Assembly: GCA_027704905.1 (NCBI GenBank)
Contig: CM051015.1
Location: forward strand, 22,612,178 to 22,676,177
Source: Muraenolepis orangiensis
Taxonomy: Eukaryota; Chordata; Actinopteri; Gadiformes; Muraenolepididae
Reading direction: 5' to 3'
DNA: 64,000 nt
The notes under the pieces are model-generated. The model searched no databases, had not been told where the DNA came from, and saw only the letters and a list, made by a program, of their open reading frames with translations. A program made the translations under genes and the position numbers. Shown in pieces: positions 58,948 through 64,000 of the stretch. The number at the start of each line of letters is the position of its first letter. Within the stretch, counting starts at the first letter, position 1.

Positions 58948-60186
58948 AGATACAAGATACAAGATATTTTTATTAGCCAATTGCAACAGGTACATTATAA
59001 TGCTTACTCCCCATTCCCTCCCTCAGTATACATCTCCAAAACAACACCATAACAATGATATATACAATAAAACAAAAAAAGAGCAGCAAAGTGACTGTTA
59101 AATGATATGTACATGTGTTGAATGTACATGTTGTTTTTACAAAAATCTTTAAAAACATTTAAAGTGCCAGTAGTGCAGCAGCATCATGAATACAGAGCAG
59201 TAACTGTAATGAGTCCAGAAAGTCCAGCAAAGTATGATAGTGTAATGTTATGAAAGTGAAAGTGACTCCTAGCAGTTCAGTAGGTCACTGCCTGTGGATT
59301 AAAACTATCCTTAAACCTGGTAGTCCTTGCTGTACGGATGCTGCACAACCGGCGACCAGACGGTAGGGGGGAGAAGAGATGGAGCCCAGGGTGGTTACAG
59401 TCCTTTATGATGGACATGGTAAATGGACATTTATATAGCGCTTTTCTAACCAATGGTTACTCAAAGCGCTTTACATATTAAGCCTCGCGTTCACCCATTC
59501 ATACACACATTCAACCTCCAACGGTGGAGTCAGCCATCAAGGAGACAGCCAGCACTTCAGGAGCAGTTAGGGTGTCTTGCTCAAGGACACCTCGACAGCT
59601 TTTTGGTAGGAGGAGGCGGGGTTCAAACCAGCAACCTTCCAGTTGTGAGGCAACCGCGCTACCTCCTGCGCTATACTGCCGCCCCTCATGCCCCTCACAC
59701 CCCTCTCATGGCCTTCTTCCGAGATCTGGTCCTAAAGATCTCCTCAATGCATGGAAGTGCACACCCGATGATCTTCTCTGCCGTCCTCACGACCCTCTGT
59801 CCCGTGCCGTGGTGTTTCCGTACCACACGGTGACGCCACCCGCCAGGACGCTCTCTACGGGGCCACGGTAGAAGTTCACAAGCCACCTCTGGCCTATTCC
59901 GCTTTTCCTGAGGCACTGAAGGGCATATATAGAGGCCTACTGGTGGGCCTTCTTCAGCATGACCTCCGTGTTGCAGGTCCACGCCAGGTCATCGAAAATC
60001 TCTAGTCCCAGGAAACGGAAGCAGCTGACGACTTCCACCGGTGTCCCGTCCAGGCTGATGGTGGAGTGGGGGCCCCGGTGGCTCCTGAAGTCCACGATGA
60101 GCTCCTTGGTCTTGGGCTGACATTCAGTGCGAGGCTGTTGTCCTCACACCATCGCGTCAGCTGGACCGCCTCATCTCTGTACTCCT
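58948..60186 (-). mobile_element. Dead L2/CR1-type LINE fragment, split by a SINE
   Basis: On the minus strand broken frames read EYRDEAVQLTRWCEDNSLAL, VDFRSHRGPHSTISLDGTPV-like and later LPSGRRL and TARTTRFKDSF, the C-terminal part of a LINE reverse-transcriptase protein. The 3' end is GGGGAGTAAGCATTATAATG-TACC...AATAAAAATATC and a run of TTGTATC repeats. Many frameshifts and stops. The tail is shared with remnants at 11815, 19440, 22395 and 47620. Confidence 0.75.
59417..59685 (-). mobile_element. tRNA-derived SINE, tail type A, nested in the LINE fragment
   Basis: Plus strand reads TAAATGGACATTTATATAGC-GCTTTT at the tail, GTGTCTTGCTCAAGGACACC-TCGACAG in the body and GGTTCAAACCAGCAACCTTC near the B-box, ending in GCCGCCCC. 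Confidence 0.85.
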
Positions 60187-60199
60187 AGGAGTGTGTGTA

Positions 60200-60205
60200 T
60201 GTGTG

Positions 60206-60269
<64 letters not shown>

Positions 60270-60529
60270 GTGTGTGTGTGTTGTGTTGTGTTAATCATTT
60301 ATAATAATAAATAGATTAATAATAAATATTTCTATATAAAATTTTATTATTTATTTTATTTAACAGGTTATTATATGTATATTATTTTTGTTGTTGTTAT
60401 TATTATTAATATTATTATTATTATTAGTAGTATTAGTATTAGTATTAGTAGTAGTAGTATACAAAAAAAAGATGTTTACTTTTTGCCAACTTGCATTATA
60501 ATAGTGAATATGAATGACTCCGCACCACA

Positions 60530-60624
<95 letters not shown>

Positions 60625-61225
60625 CAACTCGCAAACAAAACAAAATCACAATCCTTAACGTTGGAAAAAAAGCTGGAAAGCTCAAAGGACTCTCTCACTG
60701 TGACCATGACGCTGATGTTTTCCATCTATCTATCTATAATGTCATGTCTATCCGTCTCCCAACCGCACCAAACGCACTCATCTCTCGTTGTGTTCAACCT
60801 TCGCAGGCCACCTTAATTAAAACATCAATTACAATTACAATAAGCCTAACAATAATAGCGTGTGAGAAGTTTGTGTGTGATTGGACGGGTTCAGATTCAG
60901 AAGTTTCGACCCTCTGAAAACAACAGTGGATGGATCATTATCCACTGTGGATTGGTTTGGGGTTAGTTTGGAGGGGGGGACGACGTATGTGTGTGTATGT
61001 GTGTGTGTGTGTGCGTGATGCATGTGCGTGCGTGCGTGCGCGTGATGCGTGTGTGTTTTTGTGCGTGCGTGTGTGCGTGTGTGTGTGTGTGTTGCGTGTG
61101 TGCGCACAAAAACACACGCGTGTGATGCGTGTGTGTTTTTGTGCGTGCGTGTGTGTTGCGTGCGTGTGTTGCGTGCGTGCGTGTGTAAGTGTGTGCGTGT
61201 GTGCGTGAGCGTGTGTTGCGTGTGT

Positions 61226-61256
<31 letters not shown>

Positions 61257-61260
61257 GTGA
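60200..61260. repeat. Intergenic microsatellites
   Basis: (GT)n 60218-60290, ATT/GTT runs 60385-60460, (CA)n 60532-60622, degenerate TG/CG run 60984-61240 and a G-run 61241-61257. No gene seen. Confidence 0.85.
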
Positions 61261-61710
61261 CGCGCTGTGCCAGCTGAAGCGGCGTCTATGCGCGCAACGC
61301 GCAGCCTTCTTCGTTCGCAGGGTTTGATGCGGCATCATCTTCTTCTCCTCCGCTCTCAGTTGTGCTGTTTGGAAAACCTCGAGGATGTGAGAGGAGGAAC
61401 CGGACAGCTCCTCCTCCCGTACCCCCGGCCGACCGACAGACAGACCGACCGACCGACAGACAGTCCCCGAACCGGCGTCGCTGTGGTGGTCAGTCACCTG
61501 GCTGTCGCCATCACACCAAGGAGGGAGGTGTGACATCCGCAAACGTTATCTGAGGAAACCGGAGGAACTTACCCGTAAACCCCGGGGAGCGAACGAACCA
61601 GAGAACTATACTCGGAGTGGAGGGGTTACCCACAGAGCCGCGGAGGAGAGAGGAGACACGGTGGCACGGATAATGGTCGTCGTCCCCCCCATCTCCATCC
61701 CTCCCCCCTC

Positions 61711-61741
<31 letters not shown>

Positions 61742-62336
61742 TCTCTCTGTCTCTCTCTCTCTGTGTCGCCGTGGTGGTGGGAGGAGGTGGAGGAGAAGTT
61801 GTGGCGCACGGGTAAAGTAAGCAGCAGCCGCTGACCGGACGAGGAGGAGGAGATGATGACTTTCTCCGGTTTACCGGAATGTGGATTTTGTTTCTTTCGC
61901 AGCACCGACCCCATGCACTACTACCACCACTACTACTAGTACTACTACTACTACCACCACTACTACTACTACTACTATTAGTACTACTGCTATACTACTA
62001 CTACTATTAGTAGTACCAACAGTGTTATTATCGTATCCCAAAGAAGCGGGGGGGGGGGGGATTCGCCATCTCCGGACCCACCGCACAGGACAGGACAGGA
62101 AGGAAGGATGGATGTTCGTCTTGATCAACATGTGGCACTTTTAAGCATCCATAAATAAGAAACCGGTGCCGGAGCCGTGCAGCCTATAACCCAACGAGGG
62201 TTGCTTTTGTGGATGAGGAATGACTCCTGGGAGACAACGACGACACACACACCAACACACACCACACTCGGTCGGTCGACGCGTAATTCATTCCAAGTAA
62301 GGATACGATGAGCACACACACTCCATGACAGACATG
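61258..62336 (+). promoter_or_regulatory. hs6st3 5' UTR and promoter region
   Basis: CpG-bearing sequence upstream of the hs6st3 start, with a GACCGACAGACA run (61433-61463), CT repeat (61710-61762), an ACT/ACC trinucleotide run (61917-62015) and a G-run (62048-62060). I see no clear TATA box. Confidence 0.4.
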
Positions 62337-62991
62337 ATGGACGACAGATCCAGTAAGCTCGTCTTGGTGCCCGTCCTGGCGGTGCTGTTCGTCATGATCG
62401 GATACCAGTACATGTGTCCTGCGGGCGGCACTTCGTGCCACTTCCAGAGCGGCGGCGGCGCGGCGGCGGCGGGGCGGACGAGACTCTGAGCGGCGGCGGA
62501 GGCGGCGTGAGTGGCGGCGTGAGTCTGCTCTCCTCCGCGCCGTACGAGGAGGAGAGCAGCGACGACTTCTACCGGGACCAGGACCTCGACGACGCGGAGG
62601 ACAGCCTGCAACCGCTGCTGTCCAAGACGGCTGCTGCTGCGCCGCCGCCTGCGCCGTCGAAGTTCAACTTCACCGAGCGCGACCTGGAGCGGCGCGGAGG
62701 CGGCGTGCAGTTCAACATCCGCGGGGACGACGTGATCGTGTTCCTGCACATCCAGAAGACGGGCGGCACCACGTTCGGCCGCCACCTGGTGCGCAACATC
62801 CGCCTGGAGCGGCCGTGCGACTGCGCGCCGGGCCAGAAGAAGTGCACCTGCCACCGGCCGGGCAAGGCCGAGTCGTGGCTCTTCTCCCGCTTCTCCACCG
62901 GCTGGAGCTGCGGGCTGCACGCCGACTGGACCGAGCTCACCAACTGTGTGCCGGTCGTGATGGGCAAAAAGGAGGCGCAGAGGAACAAGAG
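62337..62991 (+). CDS. hs6st3: HS6ST3 exon 1, heparan-sulfate 6-O-sulfotransferase 3, frame broken in the sequence
   Basis: Golgi type II enzyme that moves sulfate from PAPS to the 6-OH of glucosamine in heparan sulfate. Start at MDDRSSKLVLVPVLAVLFVM (human HS6ST3 begins MDERFNKWLLTPVL), a short cytoplasmic tail and one membrane anchor, then GYQYMCPAGGTSC. The stem runs into a GGC-rich stretch (62450-62485) where this frame meets a stop at 62486-62488. The rest of the protein continues in another frame: acidic stem, FNFTERDLERR, VIVFLHIQKTGGTTFGRHLV (PAPS 5'-phosphosulfate loop), CDCAPGQKKCTCHRPGK, LFSRFSTGWSCGLHADWTEL, TNCVPVVMGKK. Donor GTATAT at 62992 in phase 2. One missing base (or two extra) explains it, either a sequencing error or a true lesion. 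Paralogue call from synteny and the MDD start. Confidence 0.9.

Positions 62992-64000
<1,009 letters not shown>

Noticed and set aside
62414..62480. Start of hs6st3 at the ATG at 62414 (Arg/Gly-rich N-terminus)
   Set aside because: This reading is the out-of-frame shadow of the membrane-anchor end. The anchor at 62337 matches the family start, so the frame break is the better explanation.

Overview
This is vertebrate nuclear DNA, almost certainly from a teleost fish. Genes are split into short GT-AG exons. CA, GA and AT microsatellites, minisatellites, tRNA-derived SINEs and L2-like LINE remnants are very dense. The coding sequences are vertebrate ER and Golgi genes in the conserved order DNAJC3 - UGGT2 - HS6ST3, the block known from human chromosome 13q32. 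I saw no bacterial, viral or plasmid gene system.

Layout. (1) 1-7110, + strand: the last four coding exons and 3' UTR of dnajc3 (p58IPK, an ER co-chaperone); its 5' part lies left of the window. (2) 7110-9400: the gap between two convergent genes, holding a SINE and a 1.65-kb, 31-bp minisatellite. (3) 9412-58089, - strand: a complete uggt2 gene (UDP-glucose:glycoprotein glucosyltransferase). I assembled 39 coding exons by hand. Their phases join without a break into 1,527 residues, from a signal peptide to a C-terminal RDEL retention signal. (4) 58090-62336: the head-to-head intergenic region, with a dead LINE fragment split by a SINE and a CpG-rich 5' region. (5) 62337-64000, + strand: exon 1 of hs6st3 (heparan-sulfate 6-O-sulfotransferase) and the start of its large intron. 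As written, the exon 1 reading frame is broken inside a GGC-rich run.

Function. DNAJC3 and UGGT2 both act in ER protein quality control: a J-domain partner of BiP, and the folding sensor that re-glucosylates misfolded glycoproteins. HS6ST3 modifies heparan sulfate in the Golgi.

The most informative signals are where repeats meet splice sites: a minisatellite running into a DNAJC3 acceptor, a dispersed element supplying all but the first base of a UGGT2 donor, CT-repeats standing in for polypyrimidine tracts, and a small tandem duplication that copied part of a UGGT2 exon. I found no undescribed biological system; the interest lies in gene structure and repeat biology.
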